From Malachius bipustulatus (taxonomy: Eukaryota; Arthropoda; Insecta; Coleoptera; Melyridae), in assembly GCA_910589415.1 (NCBI GenBank), contig OU342639.1, forward strand, positions 25,366,268-25,430,267: a stretch of 64,000 bases of DNA, read 5' to 3'. The notes below the pieces were generated by a model that was not told the DNA's origin, did not search any database, and saw only the letters and a list, made by a program, of their open reading frames with translations. Made by a program: the position numbers and the translations under genes. Below, in pieces: positions 10,126 to 23,226 of this stretch. Each line of letters begins with the position of its first letter. Within the stretch, counting starts at the first letter, position 1.

Positions 10126-10745
10126 TAAATTTATACAGGCTGTTTGGTATCGACCTAACAAAATCGAACGTCATATGATTGTATAAAATCAAATTTAAAG
10201 CATAAAAGAAATTATTACTTTTTTCAAGATCACGTCGCGTTTAGGAAGTATTTCGAAAAATTTAAAACTAAGGCTTGTTTGAAAAATTAATTTTCTTAGT
10301 AACTGGATGGCCAAAATCAAACGCCAAATCGTCTTCTAAGTATAAAAGAGAAAATAACTTTTTCAAGATAGAAGACCTCGTTTTGCAAATATTTCCAAAA
10401 ATGTAAAACTAAGGCTGCTATTAATAAAATATGTTTTTCCCGTTACTGGATAGCGAAACTCAAACCTCATGTATAAAATCGCATTAAAAACCTAAAAGAG
10501 GAAAACTTATTTCAAGATCAGGCCTAGTTCACGAAATATTTCAAAAAATGTAGAACTAAGGCTGCTAAAAAATATACCTTTTTAGTAACTGGGCAAACAA
10601 AATCGAACGCCAGGTATAAAATCGTATTTCGATCAAAAAAGAGAGAATAATTTTTTCAAGATCAGGCCTTGTTTAGGAAATATCTTCAAAAATGTAAAAC
10701 TAAGGCCGCAATACAAATATGTGTTATTCAGTGACTGAATTGCTC
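10126..10745. repeat. tandem satellite, period about 144 bp
   Basis: Landmark AAAACTAAGG recurs at about 10267, 10408, 10555 and 10699, giving spacings of 141, 147 and 144 bp. Each unit also contains a GTAACTGG...AATCGAACG-like block, a GTATAAAATCG block and TTTCAAGATCAGGCC. About 4.2 diverged copies are present. Each unit contains TATAAAA but no coding potential. Confidence 0.85.
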
Positions 10746-10779
10746 GTCCTAAACCCAGAAAACTGGTCACTTCTTCTAT

Positions 10780-10905
10780 GGTAGTCTTCCCTCCTCCTCT
10801 TCAAGCGACCAAACCATTGTAATGTTCTAAATATTTTTTTGAGATTTTCCTCACTCCTGTCATTTCCCTCATAGTTCAATTTCGAATCCTACCCCTTCAC
10901 ATCTC
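10780..10905 (-). pseudogene. non-LTR retrotransposon C-terminal scrap
   Basis: The minus-strand translation contains KISKKIFRTLQWFGRLKRR, resembling the R-x-RWFGHV-x-RM block near the C-terminus of RTE-like insect non-LTR polyproteins. Only a few dozen residues are readable and flanking frames are broken. Confidence 0.4.
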
Positions 10906-13900
10906 AGGATTCCTATTTGGGTCAATATCACCCTCCATTCAGCCACGAACCTTTTTCCAATTAATTCATTCAACCTGAATCTTGTGGTAGATCTGAACGA
11001 TCTCTGCTCTTATCCAGCAGAATATCATCTCTAAAGAACATCTTTCTAAGGACCCATTCTCATACTTAAGGAAAACCTTTCTTGTACTTGGTCTGACGAA
11101 ATCGAGGATTAAAGAATGGACTCAGAACGTCTTGAAGACATTTTGAGGCAACAAGCGGCTGCAGACAGGCCAGACTGTTTTTTTTTTCTCAAACTATTTA
11201 AATTATATGACAAACGTGGGAAAATGTAATATAAAACGCAAATTATGACGAATATTGATTGGAAAAACTGTCACAAATGTTACTTAAATCAAAAGTGCTC
11301 GCACAAAATTAAGTTACATTGAAAGAAACGTTGGAAGAAATAGGATGACCAACATCATCAAACTAAACTGGAGGAAGCTTAGGCTACTACTATTGCTCAG
11401 CGGTCACAAAAGTCATAAAAGGGTTAGAAATCTGGTCAAGAAAAATTGCCAAATGTTTGAAGCTTATAGTTCAAATCTGAGTAGAATCTGGCTTTCATTG
11501 TTATTATATAGGAAATTTGATCCTTTAGCATGTTGTTGTTTGTTGTTTGTCGCTAATACGGAAATCGGTTTTTAGGTCCCTGATGCTGCAGTCATTTAGG
11601 CTTATTGTATCTTTCCGTAGCTATTGGTTCTTGGCTATTCAAATAACTCTGTACCCTTCACAAGGTTCAGAACTTTGCTTGCCAAGGCTTTCCCCGACAT
11701 CATGTCATTGGTATTGTTTCCCATTCCCTCACAGATTACATGAAAAATACTTTAGCATAATTGTTAGTATTTTCAAATAAAATTTTTTAACAATATACTT
11801 CATAAATTTGAATCAATTCTTTCATCTTTAAATTTTTTTGATTTTTTAGAATGCAACCAGTAAATAGCGTTGGCAAACAGGGCAATTGAGTTTTCTTGTA
11901 GTCTCTGACAACACTTTCCACTGAAAAAAATAATCTTTACGTAAACAACAATTTGAGACGAGATCTATTATTGTAATATTGACATAATAAATTCTCCACT
12001 ATCATCATCAGTAACAGTTCTTTTAGAATTTTTCATTAAAGGTAGTTAAGTTGAAAATGATAAGATTTTGGTGTTAGTATTGGATCCGGTCCTGATGTAA
12101 TCTCTCCCTTATTACCATCAGGCGCGAGTCTTCGCTTCTAGTGGAAGAAATCGCCTTAATAACCTAATTGTTTCTCCATTGAAAACGGAGATTTTAAAAT
12201 TGTAACATTAGTATTCGGGATGCGACCGGAGACAAACCTCGGAAAGAGGTTAAAAGTTAAGTCCCTGGAGAACGTAGGGAATAATATTTCGCATGACAAC
12301 TAGGCTCCCGTCCCGGATTCTGGATCCAGGGAACGAACGATGAAGCCTCCATCTCGTTATGTAGGCAGTCGGGCTGGGAGTAGGGCGTCGAGTATCACCA
12401 GTTCCATTCTCGTCACCTGAAAATTGAAACTAAACGGGTGAAAGAGAAAATAACATCTGAACACGCCTCTGAATATTTACCTTCATATGCACGTTCTTTC
12501 TTGCGCCCTATGTCGCAAAAGTTCATCTTAAATCAAAACTGACATATATACAAAAAAAACCCTCTATAATGTATAGAGGGGCTTCGGCAAACAAAACATA
12601 ACAACGGGAAGGATATCTGATTATATCGAGCCGTGGATTTATTGCTAGCTAAATAGTGCTCCACGAAATCCTACCTACACACAATGTACCCCATGCAAGA
12701 TCGATGCTCGCTATTGCGATCTACGTTTTTATCACCAGTCGGCAATACGACGAGAGCAACTTTTCAATTAATAATAGCTCATCGAAATTGAACGGTTGAA
12801 GTATATCACGCACGCCAATAGGGGACGTTTTGTGAAACTCAAAATGCTGCAAATGCAAATAGATTAGAGCATTTATTGCAAATTGCAAGTGATTTATTTT
12901 AGCTTAAAGAGGTAATTTTTATTTCTTAATTTCGCTACAGTTTTCCTATTAGTATAGTATCCCACAGAATCTCTCAGGTTAATTATAACGAATAATATCT
13001 AGATCTCACTACAGAGGGTAACGAATTAAGCATCAACTCACTGTACATTCCACTGGCACAGATTTTCCAAAGTGAGGGTAGGAGGTGATTTGCCGGACGG
13101 CTGGCAGCGGTCGGCGGTTGAACGGGGGATGCATGAAATTATGCCGCTCTAATAAGCTGACCCACCCTCCTTAAACATGCATGCTCTGGCACTGATTTAC
13201 CTAGCTGAGATCGCCCCCGATTTCTCCTCGCCTCCATTATGGGGTTAATTCATCCCCATTCTACATTCCACCGCTCCGATGCGCTCATAAATAACCTCCA
13301 AGTCATTTCGGCTCTCCTCCTATTCCTACACATAATACATTTATTACTTGTAGCTTTTAAATGCGGTTAACGAGCACCAGCACGCCTTTAATATACTAAT
13401 GAATATATTTTAGGGATTAACACATAGAATGATATTTGTTTTCAATTATTGCACTTACTTTGTCGTCCTTACTCAGCACCCGCTTTCTTTCTATGATTCC
13501 AGAGTCCATCAATCACAATCTTCTCGTTTATTCTGCACGATAAGGAATCTGAATAACATCACTCTATTATTAGAGAAAACGAACGAGAAAAAACCTAATT
13601 GGATTCTAGATACTTACGTTTTAGGTTCAATAGCACATCAGTATGGACTTCTCTAACCGCAATAAAAATATTAAATATCCTTAAGCCGCATTTAAATGAA
13701 AAATATAAAGGCTGTTTTTTTAGAATATTCACTCAAATTGAAATATAAACTCACTGTTTAGACGTATTTAGAAAGAAGTTTGGACAAATTAAATTTTCCG
13801 ATCATATTATTCTTTTTACTCACTTTTAAGCTTCAGACAAGCTTAAAGTTTCCAGAAAAGTATTTCACAAAAAACAAGTATGGGTAAAAATAGAGGGACA

Positions 13901-14664
13901 TTTGGATGTTTCCACCTTCATCAGTTCACGTGTGGCTGGTGAATTTACTAAAGGTGAACAGTGAACACGCATAAGTGGACATCTGTCTCTTCAATAAGCG
14001 AAGTGGTGACGATTTTACTTTTGCGTCTTACCGTCAAAGAAAAGTTCATGGCAACAATATACTTGCGGATAATGAATAGCGGTAGAAATGGATGAAACTG
14101 AATAACACGTCACCAATAATTATTGCTGTCTTTCTCTTATACGAGTAATAATATTTTCAAATATCAAATTTCAAATCGACTGCCTCGACTCAATAAGCAA
14201 AATAATAAATGGCTGATATTATGTCGGTTTGTTGGAACGATTCGATGGAAAATTTGTTTTCAAGCGACATTGGATTCATGCGTCTCTGAATAGCGCGAGC
14301 TGCCTTCGTGCTGGTAGTTCTTAGATCCATGTGAATGATTTTTACAAAAACCGGGTTCTCTGTGCAGTCAGCAATGCATCCTCCAGAGTTATCTTTTCGC
14401 TGTGTCACATTGATGAGTCATAAGGAGACGGAAGCAGCTGTCTGCTACTTCGGAAGGTTTTTTGACTAGCTCCGTTTTGTTGTCTCGAGCCAAGTGCGTT
14501 ATTTTTCTGCTTAGTTTTTCAACATACGGCTGAGTTTAATATTGTTCATTATTAAATAAAAAAATTCCAAAAGTCTTATAGCTTGACAAATTTTCTTTTT
14601 TTTACAGAAGACGAAACTTTTTATTTAATATGATAATTTTTTTTTTTTTTTTTTTTTTATTTTA
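10906..14664. other. no gene seen; mixed non-coding sequence
   Basis: I see no supportable gene. A short frame from 11116 (MDSERLEDILRQQAAAD) ends in a poly-T run and is unassigned. Two islands are less AT-rich than their surroundings, 12190-12420 and 13070-13300, with no coding signature. A short hairpin (CCCTCTATAATGTATAGAGG) lies near 12561. Confidence 0.4.
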
Positions 14665-14895
14665 TACCGAATGACATGAAAGAACAATATGACGATCATA
14701 AGAAAAACAAAATTGACTATGAAAACGCCACGATCTAGAGGATTTTGGAAATTTTTGAAGAATCAGATAGATAATTTTGATCAATAATCGATTATCTTGA
14801 TCGATAATAATTAGGTATCAATTTATTTTCGAAAATAAAAAAGTTATTGTCAAAAGAAGAAATCACAATTTTTCTTTTCAGAATCTTATAATAAG
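14665..14895 (+). repeat. interspersed repeat family X, copy 1
   Basis: The block beginning ACCGAATGACATGAAAG and including ACTATGAAAACGCCACGATCTAGAGG matches blocks at 21861-22050 and 46961-47165 in order and spacing. No coding potential. The preceding poly-T run (14638-14658) could be a reverse poly-A tail. Confidence 0.55.
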
Positions 14896-16100
14896 TATAA
14901 AATACTTTTTTCGAATTTACCCCACACAGTGTTTTTGCGATCTGAGGTATACCAAGCCGAGAAAAATAATTTGACCCAAAAATTACCGGTTTTTATATTT
15001 TGTATAAAACAATTAAATATTTTTCCGGATTAAAGCGGTTGGGGGCTCCTCATAAATGCGTAACTTTTTTCAAATTTAGGAAACTTCGTATCTCCTGAAG
15101 TTTCTGAAATACCAATGGGGGCTCGATAGCTATATTGAAATTTTGTGTATAAAATAACTTAAGATTGCCTTGAAAATATGACAAATTCCATAGTCTTCAG
15201 TGCTGAGAAATAACTTTTAAACTATACCAGGAGATTGGGGACGTTACAATTCAATTGAAATTTTAGTTATTAGATTAATATCTTGTTTAGTAAATGTAAA
15301 TTGATTGATATGTAAATTAATTAATCTGAAAGTAAAAACGCAAAAAACAATTTAATTTTGTATATAATGCAATTATACATACTATCAAAAAGTTACTATA
15401 AATTATTTATCATCATAAGCAAATATCACTATATTTAATTTGCTTTAAATTAACTAGGTACATACTTACATGAATTTTACTCGATTAGGTAACCAGTGAG
15501 TGTCAAACCGGTTAAAGCGGTAGTATAGGTTGTAGAACTTGATGGTAAAACGTGCAGAACTTCGAATTCGATCGATCGTTAGAATTTCTAAGCGTTTTTG
15601 GAATAGACAGAATACAGCGAAAAGCGAGTTCTTGCTTGCTCTCAAGTTTTCCATATCTCTATCGTCGTCTATGTCTACGGCTGTTCCACCCTCACCTTTG
15701 CCGCCACTATTTTCCTACCTAACCTTCCGCACCCCCGGCGTCTAATAGGGCAGAGATTTTTAACAAGGAGCATCAATCATGAGATAAGGCCCCTTTCCCG
15801 CATAAAGCAAATAAATTAATACCTACCCTGTGTTTTCACACATGCTTACTTATATCCCTTGGGAATAAGGGCTCCCTTGCAAGGAACGATTTAAATGTCA
15901 CAGGTAAAAAATATCTGCTCCCCGAAAGCGAACCATTTCAAATCCCAGTCCTACGTTTTCGATGTATGTAATTTTCAATGACGAGATGTTTTATTCAAAG
16001 ACATTCGTACATACAATTTTAAATTCTATCGAAATAAATAAAAAATAAGTCAGTAAAACTCTAAGTCATCATAATGTGAATTGAAGATATCATTGAGGTT
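14896..16100. other. no gene seen
   Basis: AT-rich non-coding DNA; no domain or RNA gene recognised. Confidence 0.4.
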
Positions 16101-16105
16101 ATAAT

Positions 16106-16135
16106 AAATATAAATAAATAAATAAATAAATAAAT
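16106..16135. repeat. (AAAT)n microsatellite
   Basis: About seven tandem copies of a TAAA tetranucleotide. A separate T-rich tract (16340-16540) of TTTATTTATTTTT type lies further on and creates artificial phenylalanine-rich frames. Confidence 0.85.
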
Positions 16136-16639
16136 GTAAAAATCTGGAATATTAATAATGAAACAAAATGTATACCTGTGGAACAGTTAGATAAAATACG
16201 AGTAAGTGCATTATTTATTTGATAATATTTGCATTTCTATTCTTATTCTGTTTTGGCGGTGGTGGTGGTAGTAAGGATGACCTCGGGGTTTACTTTGACC
16301 CCATTATACACAGATGATATCAATCAATATCATCAAAATATATTTTTCTTTCATTTATTTATTTGCCTTTTTTTATTTTTATATTTGAACATTTATTTAG
16401 CAATTGACTATTTTTTTATACTAATTCAATCATTTATTGTTATTATTAGGGGTTTATTTATCTATTTTTTATTTATTTATTTTTTGTTTTTTTTATTTCT
16501 TTTTTTTTTTTATTATTATTTTTTGGTTTATTTTTTTTAAATCTTTGCAAAATAAGACTTACACCATACTGACATTCTACTGTAGCTATACCTACAATAT
16601 CGGGCTGACAAGTTATTCTGTTTTGTAAAATCCACTATA

Positions 16640-16745
16640 TTATATCCTTAGTTCTAAATACCTTGGCCTCACATAGAAAAAATCCAGCGGTGTCGAATCG
16701 GGAGATCTGACTGACCATTTTATGAAGCCTATTCAGAAAATGGGG
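16640..16745 (-). pseudogene. Tc1/mariner-like transposase scrap
   Basis: The minus strand encodes WSVRSPDSTPLDFFYV, closely matching the W-P-x-RSPD-x-TPLDFFLW motif around the third catalytic aspartate of a widespread arthropod mariner-like transposase. No further domain is readable, and downstream sequence degenerates into the T-rich tract. Confidence 0.5.
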
Positions 16746-17744
16746 GGTTAGTAGCATTGAGGGAAAAAGCGGTAGGGGCAAAAAGTCAAATTGAAACTGA
16801 AAAGATGCAAAAAAAAGTATTAAAAAAAAGGTTTTTCCTATTAATGAATTTTATTAAAAAAAATACCTCACTTTCAATTTACAATTAATCATCCTGTAAG
16901 TATATCCAAAAACTACCAATTCTTACACCACCCCGGAGGTGTCCTCATAATCAGAAAAATCCGGACGATAAGTTTCCAGCACAAAAAACGGTATCTTGCC
17001 GTTCCAAAAAAACATACACATTACGGTGCATGAGAGGAATATCGGTAAAGTAGAAAATTGCAATTGAGGCTAAAATTATGCTAAATAAAAAAATAGAGTT
17101 TAGTGTCTGAGATTTTTTCTCAAAAATATTTTTTCTCTGAATTATTAATTTTATTTCATAAGTGTATACAGAGTAAATAACGATGAACTTGATATAGCTC
17201 GCTGGGGAACTCCTTTTGCTATAGCATTAAACTATTTCAGACACAATTTTCAGCAGTTACTTTGGTATGTAACTGAAGTAAAAAATATCATTTATACTTT
17301 GAGTCTCATTAACAAAATAACCCTCCCACCCCCAGATTTCGCTGTTAGCTATGTATGAACTTTTGTGCTTTTTAAATATTTTAATTGTGTTTACCTGCAA
17401 GTTTTTTTTCCGCTGTCTGAAATTAAGCAGCCACGTGATCTTTGCATTTCCTTACGTATTTAGAAATATATCAAACAATGTGTGAAGCTATATTTGAAAT
17501 TTAACACATGTCCGGGTTGGAATTCAAATTATAAGCAATTTACCTCAAAAAAGCTCATAATATTAATTACATTAATTTTTTTTTTGTATTATTTTCTGCA
17601 AGTAAGTATACTTCTTTCGACGTCTCTCATTTACAACAAATCACCTATGTATTCATTAAGATAACGACAGGTGTATAAGTAAACGGGAATAATTTTTTTG
17701 TTGTCAAATATTTTTAGAGACTCGTTGTTGTGGGTCCATATGAC
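16746..17744. other. no gene seen
   Basis: AT-rich sequence upstream of the Ig-gene promoter region; nothing recognised. Confidence 0.4.
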
Positions 17745-18113
17745 CTACGAAACAGTGAGTCTGAGAGGAAGCGGTGGTGGCGGCGGCGCGAGTCATTGCA
17801 CAGGGCGCAAGCCCATTTGATACCGCCACCACCGTGTGCCGAAAAGGGAGAATGAATCGGGGACGGCGGTGAGAGCCTCCAGCTACGTGATTCAGTGTTT
17901 TGCCGAAAGATGAGCGTGTCGGGGGCGGTGGAGGCGGCGCTTCGCGCGAAACTGCACGTTACTTCTCGTGACGAGATAGACGTTAGTGTGCAGTATTAAT
18001 CAGACAGTTGTAGGGACAGGTCATAGAATGGAGCATACAATTATTATTAGTAGATTTTATTGCCGTCTCCAGACTTAAACAATTATCATCAGTGAGTGGT
18101 GCCCCGCTTAGGG
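17745..18113 (+). promoter_or_regulatory. GC-rich promoter / 5'UTR of the Ig-domain gene
   Basis: This block stands out sharply from its AT-rich surroundings, with GGTGGCGGCGGCGCG near 17773 and GGGGGCGGTGGAGGCGGC near 17919, as expected for a CpG-containing promoter. No convincing TATA box is seen. TCAGTG, matching the arthropod initiator, occurs near 17893 and 18090, so the start site is unresolved. If transcription starts upstream, a 16-codon upstream ORF at 18028-18078 precedes the main ATG and could reduce translation. Confidence 0.5.
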
Positions 18114-18180
18114 ATGCGGATCCATCACCGATTCCTTGTGTTGCTAACAGCGGCCTGCGTCTTCGCTTTTGATAACTTCG
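18114..18180 (+). CDS. Ig-superfamily gene, first coding exon (signal peptide)
   Basis: The ATG at 18114 starts 22 complete codons plus one base. The peptide has basic residues (R, H, H, R) followed by a hydrophobic core FLVLLTAACVFA, a textbook secretory signal peptide with a plausible cleavage site after VFA. The exon ends at a perfect GTAAGT donor (18181). The single leftover G combines with AC at 51895 to give Asp, so splicing keeps the frame. An in-frame GTG lies upstream, but ATG is the proper start. Signal-peptide exons separated by long introns from the first Ig exon are common in insect cell-surface Ig genes. The link to exon 2 is inferred from strand, phase and domain logic; intervening exons are not excluded. 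Confidence 0.78.
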
Positions 18181-18181
18181 G

Positions 18182-19270
18182 TAAGTCTCTTGTTTTTGTT
18201 TATGTTTTGGGTACCCTTCAACTTCAAAACTTCAAAACTTCAAACAGTCAACATATCCAGCACTTGTTCCTCTGTGGTTTCCAATCTTCCTTCTTCCTTC
18301 TTCTATTGAGGCTGGATCTTTTATCTGGCAGAATTCTCTGTGTGTTGATTGATTCACCAATATTCGGAAGCAGTATTTTTGGGAATTACTTGTAATGTAC
18401 AAAAGATCCTAGGAATGTCTTCAATATATCAACTTCAAAACTAAAGTCAGTTCTGAATAACTTTGAGAAAGCTTTAGAAACTTATTGAACGTCACAAACG
18501 ATGTCTATATACCTACTTTAATTTAATTCTAAATTCCATTTATATTATTTAAAAGGTTTAAACTTTCTCATCCGCCACTGCCTCTTGATGAATACGAATC
18601 CTAAGTATCTGTATATAATGATCGCGAATAATAGAATCGAATTCAGGAAATCAATTTAAAAGAAAATTCTCAAAGGCATTAATTAAAAAGAATCGTTAGA
18701 TATCTAGTGAGAGACAAGACATTGAGATAAAGTCCCTAAATTATCTTACTTCAGTTGAGAATTGCCTGTTCAAGCGTTTTATCTTTGTGCGAATGTCGTC
18801 CAATCTCCCAAAGATATAATCACTAGAGACCCTTAAAGTTATATCATGATGATTATTGGATCAAACAATCGCACTGTAAGCTTATTCTTCCAACAATAGG
18901 CAATCTTCTCTCAGGTACGTTTAGATTCCTGGTAGCATAGCACACATAAAATCTGGCATAACAACAAATAATAGAGATGATGTCTCTTCTTACATAATGT
19001 ATACTTCTTCTCGGTTAGCCCTCGTCTCATTCATATGATTATTAATGTAAGTACTTTTCAGTAATTGAATTACACAATATTTATGAGATACTCCAAATTT
19101 TGTGAGTTTTTCTATATTTAGCATAAAATACTCGAACATAATATATCGCCAGGCGTTCAAAAACGCGGTGAGAATAAAAGGAATAAGTTCCATGAAATCA
19201 TAAATATTTTTCACAAAAAAGATTGAGCATTATAATTTATATTTACTTCATTTTGTAGCTTATACATGGC
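18182..19270. other. proximal intron, no repeat family identified
   Basis: AT-rich intron sequence after the donor site. Proximal first-intron DNA often carries enhancers, but no specific site can be defended. Confidence 0.4.
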
Positions 19271-19272
19271 TA

Positions 19273-20165
19273 TTCACGGTATACGGGACGGACGATTATT
19301 ATGGCTAGGTCCCTTGATTTTAGTAAAATTTTGTTTTTGAAAAAGTCCCGTTAAAGGGATATTTTAAAATTATATATTCATAATGTACAGAAAGTGACCC
19401 AAAAATATGAAATATATCAAAGTTAAGTTTTTTTTTTAATTGTACTCCTATGTTATTGCATTTTTAATTGTCCGAAGACGAAAAACTGAGAATGATTTTT
19501 ACAGTTGAACTTTAGACTAAGTAGTTTTTGAGTTGTAAACAAGTGAAAATCATCACTTTTATTTTCGAAGTTCATGGCCGTGTAGAACGGAAACGGCTCC
19601 TAATATTGGAAAATTTATATGCCCCTATCTTAATTTTTATATACCATCCTGTGATGTAGATGAAATGTTTATACAGGGTGATAAAAAATCTGAAAGAATC
19701 TGAGATTTTTGAAAGACACGCTGACAAATTTCTAAGCATGTCTGTAAATAAGAAAAAAAAACAGATAGTACAAAATAAGTGTCGTGGACAAATAACCATG
19801 GAATATAACATAAAATTAAAATAGTAAGCCGTTTTCCTCTATCTTGAGCGGTTTCCGCCTCACACTGCCTTTAACTTTGAAAATAGCGATTTTCGCTTGT
19901 TTATAACTCACTAACTTCTGAATGCAAACACCAACTGTAAAAACCAATTTTATTTTTTCTTCTCAAATAACCTAAAAATGCAATAACATAGGAGCATTCC
20001 ATAAAAAAAAACATAACTTTGATATATTTAATATTTTTGGGACACTCTGTAAATTATGAATATAATTGTAAAGTGTTAATTTAACAGGTCTGTTTGCTTC
20101 CCAAAAACAGAATTTTCTTAAAATCAAGGGACAGAGTTAAAATCGTCCGTCCCGCATACCGTGAA
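19273..20165. mobile_element. TA-flanked long-inverted-repeat element (family P1), copy 1
   Basis: The ends are inverted: TTCACGGTATACGGGACGG at the left and CCGTCCCGCATACCGTGAA at the right, each flanked by TA. The inverted similarity continues inward, e.g. GTCCCTTGATTTTAG against CTAAAATCAAGGGAC-like sequence, through CATAATGTACAG, and to a central region near 19700, so most of the 893 bp can fold back. No transposase is encoded. TA duplication suggests mobilisation by a Tc1/mariner-type transposase. Confidence 0.8.
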
Positions 20166-20167
20166 TA

Positions 20168-21860
20168 ACTCTGTATATTCGAACTGTTTGAGAGTTTTTT
20201 TTTCTGGTAAACTGTCTATGAAATTAATATTAACAATAACTTTATTTTCCATCAAATTTACATGTTCTATTTATTTTATAAAGTATGATATATTCATATA
20301 TTCGCCTAAAGTAACGTATCATAATTTCATCAAAGCTCCTGGTCAAAAATGAAATAGTTCGTTTATTCAAATCAGTTTCCCACGCAGTTGCTCTAATTTC
20401 ATTGGGAAAACAATTAAAAAGCTTTGGTGCATGGAAAAAGAGACTTATTTGTAAGTTTGACCTCATGAACGAGAAATAGATAAGTAATAATCCATCACAT
20501 ATATTTGTCTGCTTTTATGTAAGAATGCAGAAGTTTCGTGAGTTTATTTGAATTTTGGGTAACTCGCAAAAGGTCATAATACATTTGGGGTATTCCATAT
20601 AAACTTTTGACTCCGACCCCTTTCGATATAGCTGAAAGTTTCTTTTTCTACCCTACGAAAAACTGTTCTCAATTTTTTTTTTAATTTTTCACCCACCTCA
20701 AAAAAAGTTATAAATAAAAAAAAATGCTTTCATTTCAAAAGTTTATTATTTATTATAAATTTAATAAAAAATTGATACATAATTGATTCAACTTTGATTT
20801 ATTTAACAAATATGTAAATTTAATACAAATTGATTCAAATATATTGTAACTTTGTAAAAGATCAAGACGTTTTTTTTTTCAAAATTTGCGTAATTAAGTA
20901 AGTAATGTACTTTTGAAAGAAAAATAGAAAGAAATTTTTTGACAACAAACTTTATGAACTTTTTGCGTTTTTTGAGGAAACCTGTTATTTTTTTTAATTT
21001 GGCATTATTTATTTTTCTTAAAAAAAACTTAAATCAATTCTGCGGTTTTGTCCGCCAATTTCAGATTGGGCCAAATTTTTTTTCTATAAACTTCGTTTAT
21101 ACAGGTTGATCCGCATGATAACCGACACAGAGCAGGGACGTGTAGGGTATCCCAAAATACAGGATCTTTTAATAAAAATTCCCAGGCCAATAATTTCGAA
21201 AACTAAAAGTGACATGTGAATTCTGTAAACGCCAGTTTTTAGCCTCTATGATTGGCTTGACAACTGTGTAAAAAATCTGTTTCAATAATACAAAATACAA
21301 AATGTAGGTGGCGCCGCGGTGCAAAGAATTTTTTCGATGACAGGAACTTTTAAATGTTGTGGATCTTAAAGATAACTAATTTTTGATTAAATTATGTCTC
21401 ACAAAATTTTTTGATAAATCTAATATAAACGGAGATATTTGATATTTTTATTTTTATTTTATATTTCCTCCTGAAATGGTGAGTTTTTATTTTATCCATA
21501 TCTTATTTGATTACATATTTAAAAATAAATAAATTATTTTTTGCAGACTTACATAAGAGGTATCCATTTGACATTTAAATAATTATCAAAGCCGACTAGA
21601 TCGCAGAGTTAACCTTTGATTTTCTTATAGCCACCATCTGTCCTAATATATTCAAAATAATTTTTTTTCGAAATTTAAATCTTCTTCTTCCGAAAAAAAA
21701 ATGAAAATATTATTCTTAGAATGTCTTCAGTATGACGAAAATTTGATTGCCTTGGTTTCTAGGTGAATGGTTTTTGCTTATGATTATTTGATCAAGTTTC
21801 TTATAATAATTTGATTGTCATTTTACTTTATAATTTTTTGGTTAAATTGTTTTTGTTTTA
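20168..21860. other. no gene seen; AT-rich repeats likely
   Basis: Non-coding. GGGGTATTCCATATAAAC near 20588 and ACAGGTTGATCCGCATGAT near 21102 look like repeat boundaries of the CAGGGTGTCC type, but no complete element could be delimited. Confidence 0.35.
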
Positions 21861-22050
21861 ACATCGAATGATATGAAAAAACAATATGGCGCTCATGAGA
21901 AAATCAAAAGGTAACAACTATAAAAACTCTGGAGCTAGTTGGCTTTGAAAATTTTTAAAAAGTCAAAAGGATAGGTAGCTTTTTATGTAATCCTACAAAA
22001 AGTATTAAATTATTTTCAATAATAAAAAATATACGAAGAAAATTAAAAAT
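21861..22050 (+). repeat. interspersed repeat family X, copy 2
   Basis: The block from ACATCGAATGATATGAAAA through GATAGGTAGCTTTTTATG matches copy 1 (14665) and copy 3 (46961) in block order. Confidence 0.6.
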
Positions 22051-23224
22051 CTCGTTTTTTGTTTTTTCAGTTCTCATTTTCTTCGTACTTTAATTCTCTA
22101 CAATTAGTAAAAATGATCCATAGGGACCATTACAAAAAAAAAAGTTTTTTTTTTTCACCAATTGTTATTAAAAGAAAAGAAAATGGTAAACTCGAGTGGA
22201 AAAGTGTGCAGTTAGCATCTGGGGGCTATTCCGCGTGTGATGGCACCGGCGGTATTCCGTTATTATTTTTGTCAAAATCTGGTGAATAGAGCTCTGTTGC
22301 TTGGCCTATCTATCAATTAAGTACTTGAAACAACAACAACTGTTAATCAGTGTGGTTACTTCGAGGTAGCTTACGTTAAAATAATATCAATCCCAATAAT
22401 TGGTAATCCTGATTTCCTGAATCAGATAATACTACTTAAGTACGTTCCTCACTTTCATATTTTCATTTTTCATATTTAAGTATGTCAAGAACCGTTGGGC
22501 TTCAATTTGACTAGGAATTTCAAAATATTATATTCAAGACGTACTCTCTCACAAAAGCTACATTTTACAGGATTAAGAATATACACTGAGCTATCAGAGT
22601 GGAAACGAGTGCTGACATTAAATGACGTTAAATGTACTTTCAGGGCTTAAGTAGGTAGTTAAAAGCATTGTAGAGCTGTGAGTTGGAGGCGCTTATAAGA
22701 TATATGAGTACATAATGCATATACAGAATGTTGCTTAATATAACATCAGTGACGAAGGAAGGATTTTCTCTGATAAATTCAAGATTGATGCATATAGACG
22801 CTGTAGACATACCAATTAAAAAAATCCCTCATTCACAAGCTCAACAGAAAAACAAGCCGAATATGACGTATCTAGCATAAGAAGTGCTTATCGTGATCTT
22901 AGATTTTCAAACACTATCCAACGATAAAGCGATAAGTGTTTCAAAACAGCAATAATTGTTTTTCCTCCTCCGGCTCTGATCATAGTTTAAAATCTCCAAG
23001 GCATGCCGCGGAAAAACCTTTAATGGTATCTTGCGGAATTAAATTTTAATCCCTTTAAGCTGGTAAGCTGGTAACACGTATACGTTTCAGATCCGGTCTT
23101 ACATGCTGGCCACTATAACGAAACAGCCTCAACCTTCTGGACATTTACTTGTTTATCTTGCATTAGCAGAAATTGGCGTACAAATGGTAGAGTATGTTCT
23201 TCGATGAGTTTACGAAAGCACAAA
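22051..23224. other. no gene seen
   Basis: Intronic AT-rich sequence with no recognised element. Confidence 0.4.
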
Positions 23225-23226
23225 TA

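Noticed and set aside
10126..10745. CRISPR-like array
   Set aside because: Repeat units are about 144 bp, diverged, without spacers, in an insect genome; this is a satellite.
16229..16628. Phenylalanine/leucine-rich frames of about 100 codons
   Set aside because: They arise from a TTTATTT-type low-complexity tract and have no domain structure.
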